Shown: positions 44,818 to 56,065 of the stretch, piece by piece
Layout of the letters: every line of letters starts with the position of its first letter
Numbering within the stretch: position 1 is the first letter of the stretch
Assembly (NCBI RefSeq): GCF_010728325.1
Contig: NZ_AP022570.1
Coordinates: forward strand, 620,001 to 684,000
Source: Mycolicibacterium poriferae
Lineage (GTDB): Bacteria > Actinomycetota > Actinomycetes > Mycobacteriales > Mycobacteriaceae
Reading direction: 5' to 3'
DNA length: 64,000 bases
Notes under the pieces: generated by a model
What the model was told of the DNA's origin: nothing
Databases searched by the model: none
Seen by the model: the letters and a program-made list of their open reading frames with translations, nothing else
Made by a program: the position numbers and the translations under genes

Positions 44818-45105
44818 GTGGGACAGATCAACTACGAGTTCGGCGCCATCGAGGCCGGCGCGGGCGAGATCCACGCCGCCGTCGGACGCACTGCGGGACT
44901 GCTCGACGAGGGCCAGGGGTCGCTCGCCCGTCTGCAGTCGGCATGGGTCGGCGACGGCTCGATGTCGTATCAGGCGGTCCAGCAGCGCTGGGACGCGAAC
45001 TCCAACGAACTCAACATGGCCCTGCAGAGCCTGGCTCAGGCCATCAGCAACGCCGGTTCGACCATGGGAACCACCGAAGCGGGCGTGATCGGGACCTTTT
45101 CCTAA
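44818..45105 (+). CDS. esxA: EsxA (ESAT-6)
   Basis: 95 residues from a GTG start, exactly the length of ESAT-6. The helix-turn-helix centre has the W-x-G signature AWVGDGSMSYQAVQQRWDAN. The C-terminus (STMGTTEAGVIGTFS) matches the conserved end of ESAT-6. It is secreted with EsxB and acts at the phagosome or membrane in pathogens; in fast growers ESX-1 supports conjugal DNA transfer. Confidence 0.97.
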   Translation: MGQINYEFGAIEAGAGEIHAAVGRTAGLLDEGQGSLARLQSAWVGDGSMSYQAVQQRWDANSNELNMALQSLAQAISNAGSTMGTTEAGVIGTFS

Positions 45106-45198
45106 ACGCGGTGGAGTGCGCCGGTGGGCGACCGGTTTAGATGGAGGGATCGCCCACCGCGTGCACCGCGTTCCATGCCGAAACACTGAGAGGTACAC

Positions 45199-46578
45199 AT
45201 GTCGGCCGACTACGACCGGCTCTTCCACTCCCCGGATGCCGTTCGAACGGCCGACGAGGAGATAGAGCACGACACCCCGCCAGCAGGCCGGGACACCGCG
45301 TCACCGCATGTGGCCGCGCCGCGCAGCGACGCGACCCCACCACCGATGCCGATCGTGCAGCCGCGCACGCAGGCAGCGGCGGCTCCGCCGCCCCGGCAGT
45401 CGGAGATCACCAGCCAGATTCCGGCGACTCAGACGACTGGCCCGCAGCACGTTCCGAACAACGGGATGATGCGGGCGCCCCAGACCTCCGCGCCGCAGGG
45501 GGCACGCCACGAACAACAGCGGCCCGCCCCGGCGCCCGGCCCTCGCCACGCGCCCGCGCCGGCACCGTCGCAGCACTTCGCCGACCCGGCCGCCGACTGG
45601 CGTCCCGCTCCCCAGCCGGCGCCGACGTCCGCGGCGTCGATGGGCAACCATCGCGCGATCGACGCGCTGTCGCACGTCGGCGTGCGCTCGGCGGTCAAGA
45701 TGCCCTCCCAGCGTGGGTGGCGGCACTGGATCTACCTGATGACCCGCATCAACCTCGGCCTCTCGCCCAACGAGATGTATGAGATGGATCTGCACGCCAG
45801 GATTCGGCGCAACGCGCGGGATTCGTACCAGATCGGTGTGTTCGGCCTCAAAGGCGGAGTCGGAAAGACCGCTGTCACCGTGGCGCTCGGCTCAGCACTG
45901 AGCAAGGTGCGCGGCGACCGCATTCTGGCCATTGACGCGGACCCCGACGGCGGGAACCTCGCCGACCGGGCCGGTCGGCAATCCGCGGCGACGATCTCGG
46001 ATCTGTTGTCCGACAAGGAACTGCACCGCTACAACGACATCCGTGCCTACACCAGCATGAACGGCTCCAACCTGGAGGTGCTCTCCTCCGAGGAGTACAG
46101 CGCGGCCCGTCGCGAGTTCAACGACGAGGACTGGCAGGGCGCGACCGACATCGTGTCGCGCTACTACAACCTCGTCCTCGCCGACTGCGGTGCCGGGCTG
46201 TTCCAGCCGGCGGCGCGCAGCGTGTTGTCGACGGTGTCCGGCCTGGTGATCGTGGCCAGCGCCTCGATCGACGGTGCGCGGCAGGCGGCGATCACCATGG
46301 ACTGGTTGCGCCAGAACGGATATCAGGATCTGCTCGGCCGGTCCTGTGTGGTGATCAACCACGTCGTCCCGGGCAAGCCCAACATCGACGTCGACGACCT
46401 CGTGCAGCAGTTCGAACGGCATGTGGCCCCCGGTCGGGTGATCGTGTTGCCGTTCGACAAGCACATCGCGGCCGGCACCGAGATCCAGTTGGACCTGCTG
46501 GGCAAGACGTTCGAGCGTCGGATCGTCGAGTTGGCGGCCGCGCTGTCGGACGACTTCGACAGGCTCGAGCGGCGTTGA
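45199..46578 (+). CDS. espI: EspI, proline-rich ATPase modulating ESX-1
   Basis: 459 residues. The first 140 are Pro/Ala/Gln-rich and disordered. The ATPase part begins after RGWRHWIYLMTRINLGLSPN and has deviant Walker A VFGLKGGVGKTAVTVAL, LAIDADPDGGNLADRAG and LVLADCGAGLF. EspI down-regulates ESX-1 when ATP falls. The MinD-like gene at 30864 is its paralogue. It overlaps the TTG start of eccD1. Confidence 0.93.
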   Translation: MSADYDRLFHSPDAVRTADEEIEHDTPPAGRDTASPHVAAPRSDATPPPMPIVQPRTQAAAAPPPRQSEITSQIPATQTTGPQHVPNNGMMRAPQTSAPQGARHEQQRPAPAPGPRHAPAPAPSQHFADPAADWRPAPQPAPTSAASMGNHRAIDALSHVGVRSAVKMPSQRGWRHWIYLMTRINLGLSPNEMYEMDLHARIRRNARDSYQIGVFGLKGGVGKTAVTVALGSALSKVRGDRILAIDADPDGGNLADRAGRQSAATISDLLSDKELHRYNDIRAYTSMNGSNLEVLSSEEYSAARREFNDEDWQGATDIVSRYYNLVLADCGAGLFQPAARSVLSTVSGLVIVASASIDGARQAAITMDWLRQNGYQDLLGRSCVVINHVVPGKPNIDVDDLVQQFERHVAPGRVIVLPFDKHIAAGTEIQLDLLGKTFERRIVELAAALSDDFDRLERR

Positions 46579-48101
46579 CCGCCACGGCGACCCCGGCCAG
46601 TTCGCCGAGCGTCACCCCCGGTCAGCCGTCGACCACCCGGGTCACCATCTTGACCGGGCGGCGGATGACCGACCTCGTGCTGCCCTCGACTGCGCCGATC
46701 GAGAGCTACGTCGACGAGACGGTGTCGGTGCTGGCCGAGATCCTCGACGACACTCCGCCGGACGTGCTGGCCGGCTTCGACTTCAACGCACAGGGGGTGT
46801 GGTCGTTCGCCCGGCCCGGCGCCCCGCCGATGAAGCTCACGGAGTCACTCGACGAGGCCGGGGTGGTCGACGGTTCGCTGTTGACCGTGGTGTCGGTGAG
46901 CCGAACTGAGCGGTACCGGCCGCTGGTAGAGGACGTCATCGATGCGATCGCCGTCCTCGACGAGACACCGGAGTTCGACCGGCGCGCGCTCTACCGCTTC
47001 ATGGGGTGGATGGTGCCGCTGGTGGCGTTGGTCGTCACCGTGGTCACGATGCTGTCCTGGTCGGCGACGGGCCGCGACTGGTGGTGGGCGGCCGCGCTCG
47101 GTGCATTCGGGCTGGGCCTTGCGGGCGCAAGCACGTTGGCCCAGAACCGGTTCAACAGCCTCGACATGGCAGAAAGCTTGCTCGTCGCCGCGCTGTTCAC
47201 GCTCGGCGGTGCGGTGGCCCTGGCGGTACCGCTGCCGAGGGGCGTGGACAGTATCGGTGCACCGCAGATCGCCGGTGCAGGGGCGCTGATCTTCTTGATG
47301 GTGCTGGCCTCCCGCGGTGGACCGCGTCGACGGGCCGAGGTCGCCGCGTTCCTCGCGGTGATGGCGCTGGCGGTGACCGTCGCTGCGGTCGCGTTCGGCT
47401 ACGGCTGGGACAGCTGGGTTCCCGCCGGGGCGATCGCGTTCGGACTGATCGTCGTCACGAACGCGGCCAAACTCACGGTCGCCGTAGCGCGGATCGCGTT
47501 GCCGCCAATCCCGGCGCCGGGCGAAACCGTGTCGAACGACGAACTGCTCGACCCCGTCTCCACGACCGACACCTCAGAAGAGTCCGAAACCTGGCAGGCG
47601 ATCATCGCGTCGGTGCCCGACTCGGCGGCGCGGCTGACCGAGCGCAGCCGCCTCGCCAAGCGGTTGTTGATCGGGTTCCTCACCGCCGGTGCGGTGATCC
47701 TGGCGGCCGGTTCGATCGCGGTTGTCGTGCAAGGCCATTTCTTCCTGCACAGTCTGATCGTCGCCGGGCTGGTGACGGTGGTCTGCGGGTTCCGGTCTCG
47801 GCTCTATGCCGAACGATGGTGTGCGTGGGCGCTGATCGCTGCCGCCATCGCCATTCCCACAGGCGTGATGGTCCGACTGTGTCTGTGGTACCCGGAGCGG
47901 GCCTGGCTGGTGCTGGGGATCTACGTGCTTGTTGCAGTGGTGGCGGTGATCGTCGTCGGCGCCACCGAGAGCGTCCGGCGGGTGTCTCCGGTGACCAAAC
48001 GCATTCTCGAGCTGTTCGACGGCGCGGCGATCGCCGCGGTGATCCCGATGTTGCTGTGGATCGCCGGGGTGTACGACCTGCTGCGGAACCTGCGGTTCTA
48101 G
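46575..48101 (+). CDS. eccD1: EccD1, ESX-1 membrane channel protein
   Basis: 508 residues from a TTG that overlaps the espI stop (TTGA). A ubiquitin-like cytosolic domain (about 15-110: TRVTILTGRRMTDLVLPST) is followed by eleven predicted membrane helices from about residue 135 (MVPLVALVVTVVTMLSW) to the end (AVIPMLLWIAGVYDLLRNL). EccD dimers line the proposed pore. The TTG start is the only start codon that keeps the ubiquitin-like domain whole. Confidence 0.95.
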   Translation: MTATATPASSPSVTPGQPSTTRVTILTGRRMTDLVLPSTAPIESYVDETVSVLAEILDDTPPDVLAGFDFNAQGVWSFARPGAPPMKLTESLDEAGVVDGSLLTVVSVSRTERYRPLVEDVIDAIAVLDETPEFDRRALYRFMGWMVPLVALVVTVVTMLSWSATGRDWWWAAALGAFGLGLAGASTLAQNRFNSLDMAESLLVAALFTLGGAVALAVPLPRGVDSIGAPQIAGAGALIFLMVLASRGGPRRRAEVAAFLAVMALAVTVAAVAFGYGWDSWVPAGAIAFGLIVVTNAAKLTVAVARIALPPIPAPGETVSNDELLDPVSTTDTSEESETWQAIIASVPDSAARLTERSRLAKRLLIGFLTAGAVILAAGSIAVVVQGHFFLHSLIVAGLVTVVCGFRSRLYAERWCAWALIAAAIAIPTGVMVRLCLWYPERAWLVLGIYVLVAVVAVIVVGATESVRRVSPVTKRILELFDGAAIAAVIPMLLWIAGVYDLLRNLRF

Positions 48102-48111
48102 GAGGCTGAGC

Positions 48112-48891
48112 ATGGGCAACCCACCACCGCTGTCGGTCGATCCCGAGCAGCTGGCTGCCGCCGGCAACGAGCTGAAGTACTCGGCCGGCCAATTGCCTGA
48201 TCCCCCTGGCCCGTTCGGTGTGGTGGGTTCGGATCCGTTGACGCAGGCCATCGACCTGCAGATCCCCGCCATCGAAGATCCGATCGCGACGCAGCTGCCG
48301 GCGGTGAAGGCTCAGGCCACCAAGACCGCGCAGAATGTAATCTCCGCGGCCGAGGCGTACCTGACCACCGACCAGCAGCTGGGCGGACAGATCAGCCAGG
48401 AGATGCAGAACCTGCCTGCCGCCGAAGGGCTCTCCGGTGGCGCCGGCTCTGCTGGTGGTGCCGCGGCGTCCGCTGCCGGCGGCACGGCCGGCGCGGCGGG
48501 TTCGGCAGCGGGCGGCTCCGGGCCGATGAGCCAGATGATGGGCATGCCGATGCAGATGGCCAGCCAGATGTCTCAGATGCCGACCCAGGCGATGGGCGCG
48601 GTGACATCGGCTCCGCAGGGTGTGATGCAGGGTGCTCAGCAGGTCGGGCAGCAGGTGCAGCAGATGGTCGGGCAATTCGGCGAGGCCGGCTCATCCAACG
48701 TCGGCTCAGGGCCTCACGCTGAGCCTGCAGCGCAGGAGGGCGCGGCGGCCGGTGATACCCGTGCCGAACGCGCGCCGGAGGTGAAGGACGTTCCGGAGGC
48801 GAAGGACAAGGTCGAGGGCGAGGACGCCGCCCGGGAGGAGTCCGGCGGGCGGCATCGGCGTGCCGAGGACGACCCGGGCATCGATCTGTAG
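48112..48891 (+). CDS. espJ: EspJ, ESX-1 substrate
   Basis: 259 residues (Rv3878 is 280). The N-terminal helical domain, PLSVDPEQLAAAGNELKYSA then AAEAYLTTDQQLGGQISQEM (with Y-x-x-x-D, YLTTD), matches the EspJ/WXG-like fold. The rest is Gly/Ala/Gln/Met-rich with an acidic tail. It is the last gene of the rightward ESX-1 run. In M. tuberculosis the next gene is espK; here two extra genes intervene. Confidence 0.88.
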   Translation: MGNPPPLSVDPEQLAAAGNELKYSAGQLPDPPGPFGVVGSDPLTQAIDLQIPAIEDPIATQLPAVKAQATKTAQNVISAAEAYLTTDQQLGGQISQEMQNLPAAEGLSGGAGSAGGAAASAAGGTAGAAGSAAGGSGPMSQMMGMPMQMASQMSQMPTQAMGAVTSAPQGVMQGAQQVGQQVQQMVGQFGEAGSSNVGSGPHAEPAAQEGAAAGDTRAERAPEVKDVPEAKDKVEGEDAAREESGGRHRRAEDDPGIDL

Positions 48892-48941
48892 CCTCGGCGC
48901 CGTACTTGCTTCCTGCCGGGCGATGCGTCGTCCAGTCTCCG

Positions 48942-51650
<2,709 letters not shown>

Positions 51651-51748
51651 CTGTGACCCCCTTGAATCGCCTGCCGAGCAGGCCGCCTGAAAACTTGCTG
51701 CGAATGCGCTGGCCTTCGACGCTATCGCCGTCGGCGACGTTTGGTATA

Positions 51749-51762
51749 TAGGGAATTCCCTA
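51749..51762. promoter_or_regulatory. Perfect 14-bp palindrome upstream of the repeat protein
   Basis: TAGGGAATTCCCTA is self-complementary over 14 bases. It lies 99 nt upstream of the repeat-protein start in a locally A/T-rich patch, with TATATA beside it on the promoter side. Good candidate for an operator. The 430-bp divergent gap 51651-52080 contains no gene. Confidence 0.5.
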
Positions 51763-51966
51763 CACTTGACCCTCGCTGTCGTTGCCAGAATCACCATCTA
51801 GCGTGAGAGCGCGGGCCGCACCAACCACCCGGCGGCTCTCCACATGTCTGCTTCTGACCCACCACGGAGCCGCGCCGAAGGACTCGACGGCCGGCGCCGG
51901 GAAGTCAGGAAGAAGAACCCAACGTTGGTGTGTGGCTCCGATGACAACCTGGAAAGCTGTCGATGC

Positions 51967-52060
51967 AATTTCAAGGTTGAGGTTCCTCCCGTGAAGTCTC
52001 GGGTACCAATTTCAAGGTTAAGAGGATAACCTTGAAATTGGAGTTAGGAATTTCAAGGTT
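51967..52060. promoter_or_regulatory. Four-copy AATTTCAAGGTT array upstream of fic
   Basis: Exact 12-mers AATTTCAAGGTT at 51967-51978, 52008-52019 and 52049-52060, and the inverted form AACCTTGAAATT at 52028-52039. Centre-to-centre steps are 41, 20 and 21 bp, i.e. about four, two and two helical turns, so all copies face the same side of DNA. The last copy ends 20 nt before the fic start. This is an operator array, possibly autoregulatory through the winged-helix end of Fic. Confidence 0.8.
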
Positions 52061-52080
52061 GACGCTTCGGGGTTCGTGCA

Positions 52081-53250
52081 GTGGACATCGATTCTCTCCG
52101 TGATAGCCCGATCGGCCGGTTGGCGCCTATCAAGGGTCATGATCCGCGGATCGGGAAGGAGTACGAGTACGTCGCTTACGTGCCGAACCCACTTCCGGAG
52201 ACGGTTGAACTGGCCGCAGACACCTATTCAGTCGTCATCGACGCTGCCGCAGCGATGGCTCGCGCTGATCAGTCGGCAGCGTTGTTACCGAACCCGGTTT
52301 TGCTCGCACGTCCGGCAACCCGCCGCGAAGCGGTGAGCACGTCGGCCCTTGAGGGAACCTACGCCCTGTTGTCCGATGTGTTCGAAGCCGATTTTCTGGC
52401 AGCGGAGGACTTGACGAGTTCTGTCAGTGAGGTGAGGAACTACGTCACTGCTGCGGAATCGGCGTACGACATGATCGCCGACGGTCAACCGATCTCTGTT
52501 CGGATGCTCGAGAGTTTGCAGGGCGTACTTCTGCGGGGGACGCCGAGCGACGGCCCGCAGGCTGGCAGCGTCCGGACCACGCAGGTCTTTATCGGCGTCG
52601 GCAATCGCAACGTGAGTTCGGCACGTTTCGTTCCACCGCCAGCTGATCACCGACTGCTGGACGGTCTGCTGCAATGGCAAGAGTGGATTCGTGAACCGAG
52701 TCCAGTGCCGACGATCGTGCGAGTTGCGTTGGCCCACTATCAGTTCGAGGCGCTGCATCCCTTCCACGACGGTAACGGCCGCCTCGGCAGGCTGGTCATG
52801 GTGCTGCAGCTGATGGCTGCTGGGGACCTGCGCTATCCCGTCCTGAATATCGCGCCGTGGTTGGAGCAACGCCGCACCGAGTATCAAGACGGGCTGCTGC
52901 GTGTTTCGCAGACGGGACGTTGGGACGACTGGGTGAGCTTTATCGCGGCAGCCATCCATGCTGAGGCGTTGGAGGTCATTGACCGTGTGGAAAAGCTTCT
53001 GGCGCTCCGGGAGAGCTTCCGAGAAACGTTGCGAGGCGCGAAGGGGGTATCGCGGCGGATCGCCGACGATCTCATCGGTTACCCGATGATCACTGTATCG
53101 CTGGCAGCATCGATGTACGGGGTCTCCTACCAGGCGGCGAATACTGCGATCGCGAAGCTCGTTGAGAAAGGAATCCTTCGGCAGCGGACAGCGGGCCGCT
53201 ATGGCCGAATCTTCCAAAGCGACAGTGTTCTTGCCGTACTGGAACAATGA
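52081..53250 (+). CDS. Fic-domain AMP-transferase with N-terminal inhibitory helix and C-terminal winged helix
   Basis: 389 residues from a GTG start. The active-site motif HPFHDGNGRLGR starts at His 226 and is a perfect HPFx(D/E)GNGRxxR. An inhibitory motif [ST]xxxE[GN], TSALEG, lies at residues 87-92, making this a class II (N-terminal autoinhibited) Fic. The C-terminus (about 315-389) is a winged helix (ASMYGVSYQAANTAIAKLVE). Such proteins add AMP to Ser/Thr/Tyr of target proteins and often bind their own promoter. It sits inside ESX-1 between espJ and espK, against a convergent repeat region; the last codons are duplicated downstream. Target unknown. Confidence 0.9.
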   Translation: MDIDSLRDSPIGRLAPIKGHDPRIGKEYEYVAYVPNPLPETVELAADTYSVVIDAAAAMARADQSAALLPNPVLLARPATRREAVSTSALEGTYALLSDVFEADFLAAEDLTSSVSEVRNYVTAAESAYDMIADGQPISVRMLESLQGVLLRGTPSDGPQAGSVRTTQVFIGVGNRNVSSARFVPPPADHRLLDGLLQWQEWIREPSPVPTIVRVALAHYQFEALHPFHDGNGRLGRLVMVLQLMAAGDLRYPVLNIAPWLEQRRTEYQDGLLRVSQTGRWDDWVSFIAAAIHAEALEVIDRVEKLLALRESFRETLRGAKGVSRRIADDLIGYPMITVSLAASMYGVSYQAANTAIAKLVEKGILRQRTAGRYGRIFQSDSVLAVLEQ

Positions 53251-53285
53251 CGGCTGCACGCCCGGCTCAGGCAGGTGCCTCCGAG
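53205..53285. repeat. 81-bp unit, copy 1 (fic tail plus espK tail)
   Basis: Begins CCGAATCTTCCAAAGCGACA (last codons and stop of fic) and ends GGCAGGTGCCTCCGAG (antisense of the last codons of espK). Three more copies follow: 53286-53366, 53769-53842 (lacking the first 7 bases) and 53843-53923. Confidence 0.9.
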
Positions 53286-53366
53286 CCGAATCTTCCAAAG
53301 CGACAGTGTTCTTGCCGTACTGGAACAATGACGGCTGCCCGCCCGGCTCAGGCAGGTGCCTCCGAG
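53286..53366. repeat. 81-bp unit, copy 2
   Basis: Identical to copy 1 except C instead of A at 53339. It directly abuts copy 1. Confidence 0.9.
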
Positions 53367-53768
53367 GCGACGGCGTCGTTCATGAGGACGCCGAGGTGTT
53401 GCCAGTAGATCCAGTCGGTGATGGCGTGACGCTGTGCATCCGACTCGGAAGCGGTCTGCGCTCGGTGCAGCGCCAATTCTTGGGCGTGGTCGGCGTAGGC
53501 GACGAACGCGTGCAGGTGCGCTGCGCCGCGTTGGGGACTGGTGCTCATCAAGGGCTTCGCAACGTCGAACCACAGCTTGGCGCTCTGATCGGCCGGCGGT
53601 TCGAGATCTGTCGCTGCCGGAGGGAGCAATTCGGTCAGTCCGGTGTCGGCGATTGAGGTGAGGCGCTGTGCAGCGTCCGGGGCGATGACCTCTAACCGGC
53701 TGTGGCCGTTCATTGTTCCGTCGTCGGGAATGTCCTCGGTGGTCAGGATGATCTTCGCGACCCCGGGA
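53348..53768 (-). pseudogene. Truncated espK 3' fragment from duplication
   Basis: Encodes the last about 140 residues of EspK (GVAKIILTTEDIPDDGTMNG to SEAPA and stop) without change, but lacks the rest. The frame stays open upstream only through antisense repeat sequence and has no plausible start. It is a by-product of the 557-bp duplication. It could still be transcribed from read-through of espK. Confidence 0.85.
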
Positions 53769-53842
53769 TTCCAAAGCGACAGTGTTCTTGCCGTACTGGA
53801 ACAATGACGGCTGCACGCCCGGCTCAGGCAGGTGCCTCCGAG
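53769..53842. repeat. 81-bp unit, copy 3 (5'-truncated)
   Basis: 74 bp; starts at TTCCAAAGCG because it marks the left end of the 557-bp right copy. Confidence 0.9.
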
Positions 53843-53923
53843 CCGAATCTTCCAAAGCGACAGTGTTCTTGCCGTACTGGAACAATGACGGCTGCACGCC
53901 CGGCTCAGGCAGGTGCCTCCGAG
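53843..53923. repeat. 81-bp unit, copy 4
   Basis: Full unit; its espK-derived half (to 53923) contains the real espK stop codon at 53905. Confidence 0.9.
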
Positions 53924-56061
53924 GCGACGGCGTCGTTCATGAGGACGCCGAGGTGTTGCCAGTAGATCCAGTCGGTGATGGCGTGACGCTGTGCATCCGA
54001 CTCGGAAGCGGTCTGCGCTCGGTGCAGCGCCAATTCTTGGGCGTGGTCGGCGTAGGCGACGAACGCGTGCAGGTGCGCTGCGCCGCGTTGGGGACTGGTG
54101 CTCATCAAGGGCTTCGCAACGTCGAACCACAGCTTGGCGCTCTGATCGGCCGGCGGTTCGAGATCTGTCGCTGCCGGAGGGAGCAATTCGGTCAGTCCGG
54201 TGTCGGCGATTGAGGTGAGGCGCTGTGCAGCGTCCGGGGCGATGACCTCTAACCGGCTGTGGCCGTTCATTGTTCCGTCGTCGGGAATGTCCTCGGTGGT
54301 CAGGATGATCTTCGCGACCCCGGGATCGAAGTTCGCGAACTGCTCTTCAGTGGCGACGACGGCGCGCAGCTGCTTGTCGTGGTGGCGGCACCAACCCTGG
54401 ACAGCCAAGATCGGATAGGTCGCCCAGGTGGCGCGTTCAGCAGGAGCGATCGACTCGTCGGCGGTCGCCATCTTCACGTGTTCGGGCAAGTGCACCCCGT
54501 CGGGGATGTAGGCCAGTCCGTAGGAGTTGGCGACGACGATCGTGCCGTCGGCGGTGACGCCGGTGACCCAGAAGAAGCCGAAGTCCATCACGCCGACGTT
54601 GAGGGCGGCGCCGATGTGGCGTGCCCGCTGGAGCGGATCGCTGTCGCCGGTCCTACGCCGTCCCCCCGGAGTGGAGGCGGCCAAGATGGCGTCGCGCTCC
54701 GCGCGGGCAGTCGACACGGGAACCGGCGCAGGGGCTGCCGCGGCGCCACTGGCGCTGGCCGCTGACATCGGGGCGACGCCGGGCCCCGCAGCGGCAGGAG
54801 CGTTGCCGGCGGGTGGAGGTGCCGCCGGGGCGGGAGTTGTTGGAGGACCTAAAGGAACCGGGGGAGGAGCAGCCGTCGAGCCGCCCACAGGGGCAGCGCC
54901 GACCGGGGCCGTGCCGCTGGGGGCGGCTCCGGAGGCAGAGCTACTTGCGCCCGCGGTTGATCCACTCGTTGAGGCGGTTGGCGCAGCGGACTGACTCGTT
55001 GGAGCGGACGCAGGTGACGGTGACGTTGCCGAGGCGGGAGACGCGAGTGGCGTTGGCGGTTGCCTGGTCGAGCTCTGGATCGGCGAACCCGCCGTGCTAG
55101 ATCTTGTGGCTGCTCCTCCGTCCGGAGCTGACTTGGCCGGTTGCCCAGTGGGTCCGCCAGCCGCGCTAGCGCCTGCGTCGGAACTTACAGAAGTTGCGGG
55201 AGAGTTGGATGCCTGGCCGCTCGACGCTGATGAAGATGGTGTGGAACTGCCGATCGACGAAGACGCGCCACCAGTTGAAGATGAAGCATTCCCACCGGTA
55301 CCCATGCCAGCGGGCGGGTTGCCGGTGTTGCCTGGCCGCAAAGGATTGACCGTTGCGCCCGGCTGACCCGTCGGGGGCGGTCCTGAAGCTGAGTTGTCCA
55401 GACCGTGTTTGGCCGGTACCGCAGGGCCAGGATTTGCGCGGCTAACAGAGGGCGCTGACTGGGTGAAATGGTCTACGGCTGTCTTTCCGCGGGGCGCCGC
55501 CGCTGGCGCGCCGGCCGGCCGAGTCGCTGGGGCGGGCGTGCGAATTGGCGGCGGAGGCGGATGCCACGCAGCGAATGGGGGAATGTTCGTCGTCGCTCCG
55601 GCGACAATAGCTCTGTTGAGCGCCTTACGCGTCAACACCCATGTCTGGATCGCATCTTCCTTCTCAGCCGGAGTAAGCGTTGGAGAGCTACGGATGGTGT
55701 GGAAATACTCCTGAGCCGACGTCAAGTTCTCATTAATAAGAACTTTCGCTTCGAAGATCACGTCTGCCGCCAGCGAATACCATGCGGCGGCCTTTTCCAC
55801 GTGAAGGTATAAGCCTGCAATCTCTTCGATGCGAGCTCGAATCGACGCACTCCCTATATCGGCCCCGGCGCCCGCCCATATTCCACCCCCGCTTATGGCA
55901 GATTGCTGACGTTTCCATGAGTCTGCAACGCCAACAATTTGCGTCGCCACCGAAATCATTGCGGCAGCACGTTCGCGTAAAAGGTCTTCGTCTACATCCG
56001 GCCAGCCAGATGGAACCGTCATCGCTTCGATGTACTCGCCATTGGCCTTCGCGACCCCCAT
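53905..56061 (-). CDS. espK: EspK, ESX-1 Pro/Ala-rich protein
   Basis: 718 residues from ATG 56061 (MGVAKANGEYIEAM), near the 729 of Rv3879c. The N-terminal helical domain has W-x-G (GGGIWAGAGAD, near residue 70), the centre (about 190-450) is Pro/Ser/Ala low complexity, and the C-terminal domain is strongly conserved: DFGFFWVTGVTADGTIVVAN, YGLAYIPDGVHLPEH, NFDPGVAKIILTTEDIP. EspK binds EspB and EccCb1 and helps export EspB. An ATG at 56094 is in frame but adds residues not shared with relatives. The 3' end lies in a tandem duplication. Confidence 0.92.
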   Translation of the reverse strand: MGVAKANGEYIEAMTVPSGWPDVDEDLLRERAAAMISVATQIVGVADSWKRQQSAISGGGIWAGAGADIGSASIRARIEEIAGLYLHVEKAAAWYSLAADVIFEAKVLINENLTSAQEYFHTIRSSPTLTPAEKEDAIQTWVLTRKALNRAIVAGATTNIPPFAAWHPPPPPIRTPAPATRPAGAPAAAPRGKTAVDHFTQSAPSVSRANPGPAVPAKHGLDNSASGPPPTGQPGATVNPLRPGNTGNPPAGMGTGGNASSSTGGASSSIGSSTPSSSASSGQASNSPATSVSSDAGASAAGGPTGQPAKSAPDGGAATRSSTAGSPIQSSTRQPPTPLASPASATSPSPASAPTSQSAAPTASTSGSTAGASSSASGAAPSGTAPVGAAPVGGSTAAPPPVPLGPPTTPAPAAPPPAGNAPAAAGPGVAPMSAASASGAAAAPAPVPVSTARAERDAILAASTPGGRRRTGDSDPLQRARHIGAALNVGVMDFGFFWVTGVTADGTIVVANSYGLAYIPDGVHLPEHVKMATADESIAPAERATWATYPILAVQGWCRHHDKQLRAVVATEEQFANFDPGVAKIILTTEDIPDDGTMNGHSRLEVIAPDAAQRLTSIADTGLTELLPPAATDLEPPADQSAKLWFDVAKPLMSTSPQRGAAHLHAFVAYADHAQELALHRAQTASESDAQRHAITDWIYWQHLGVLMNDAVASEAPA

Positions 56062-56065
56062 TCGC

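Larger units (their letters stand above)
53212..53768. repeat. 557-bp tandem duplication, left copy
   Basis: Runs from within the last codons of fic to a breakpoint inside espK coding sequence. It is repeated immediately at 53769-54325. I compared the two copies base by base: the only difference I found is 53339 (C) versus 53896 (A). It contains a truncated espK 3' end and one and a half 81-bp units. Confidence 0.92.
53769..54325. repeat. 557-bp tandem duplication, right copy
   Basis: Right copy; it contains the true 3' end of espK, whose coding sequence continues beyond 54325. The junction at 53769 joins GACCCCGGGA of espK to TTCCAAAGCG of fic, so this left end is a rearrangement breakpoint rather than ancestral order. 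Confidence 0.92.

Noticed and set aside
51967..52060. Iteron-type replication origin
   Set aside because: No replication initiator gene, DnaA boxes or partition genes nearby; the array sits directly on the fic promoter.
53205..53923. 81-bp repeats as a CRISPR array
   Set aside because: Units abut without spacers and are made of gene tails; no cas genes are present.
53348..54130. A 260-codon frame reading through the duplication with two EspK-like blocks
   Set aside because: It is a by-product of duplicated espK sequence joined through antisense fic/espK repeats. The only intact EspK tail is in 53905-56061.
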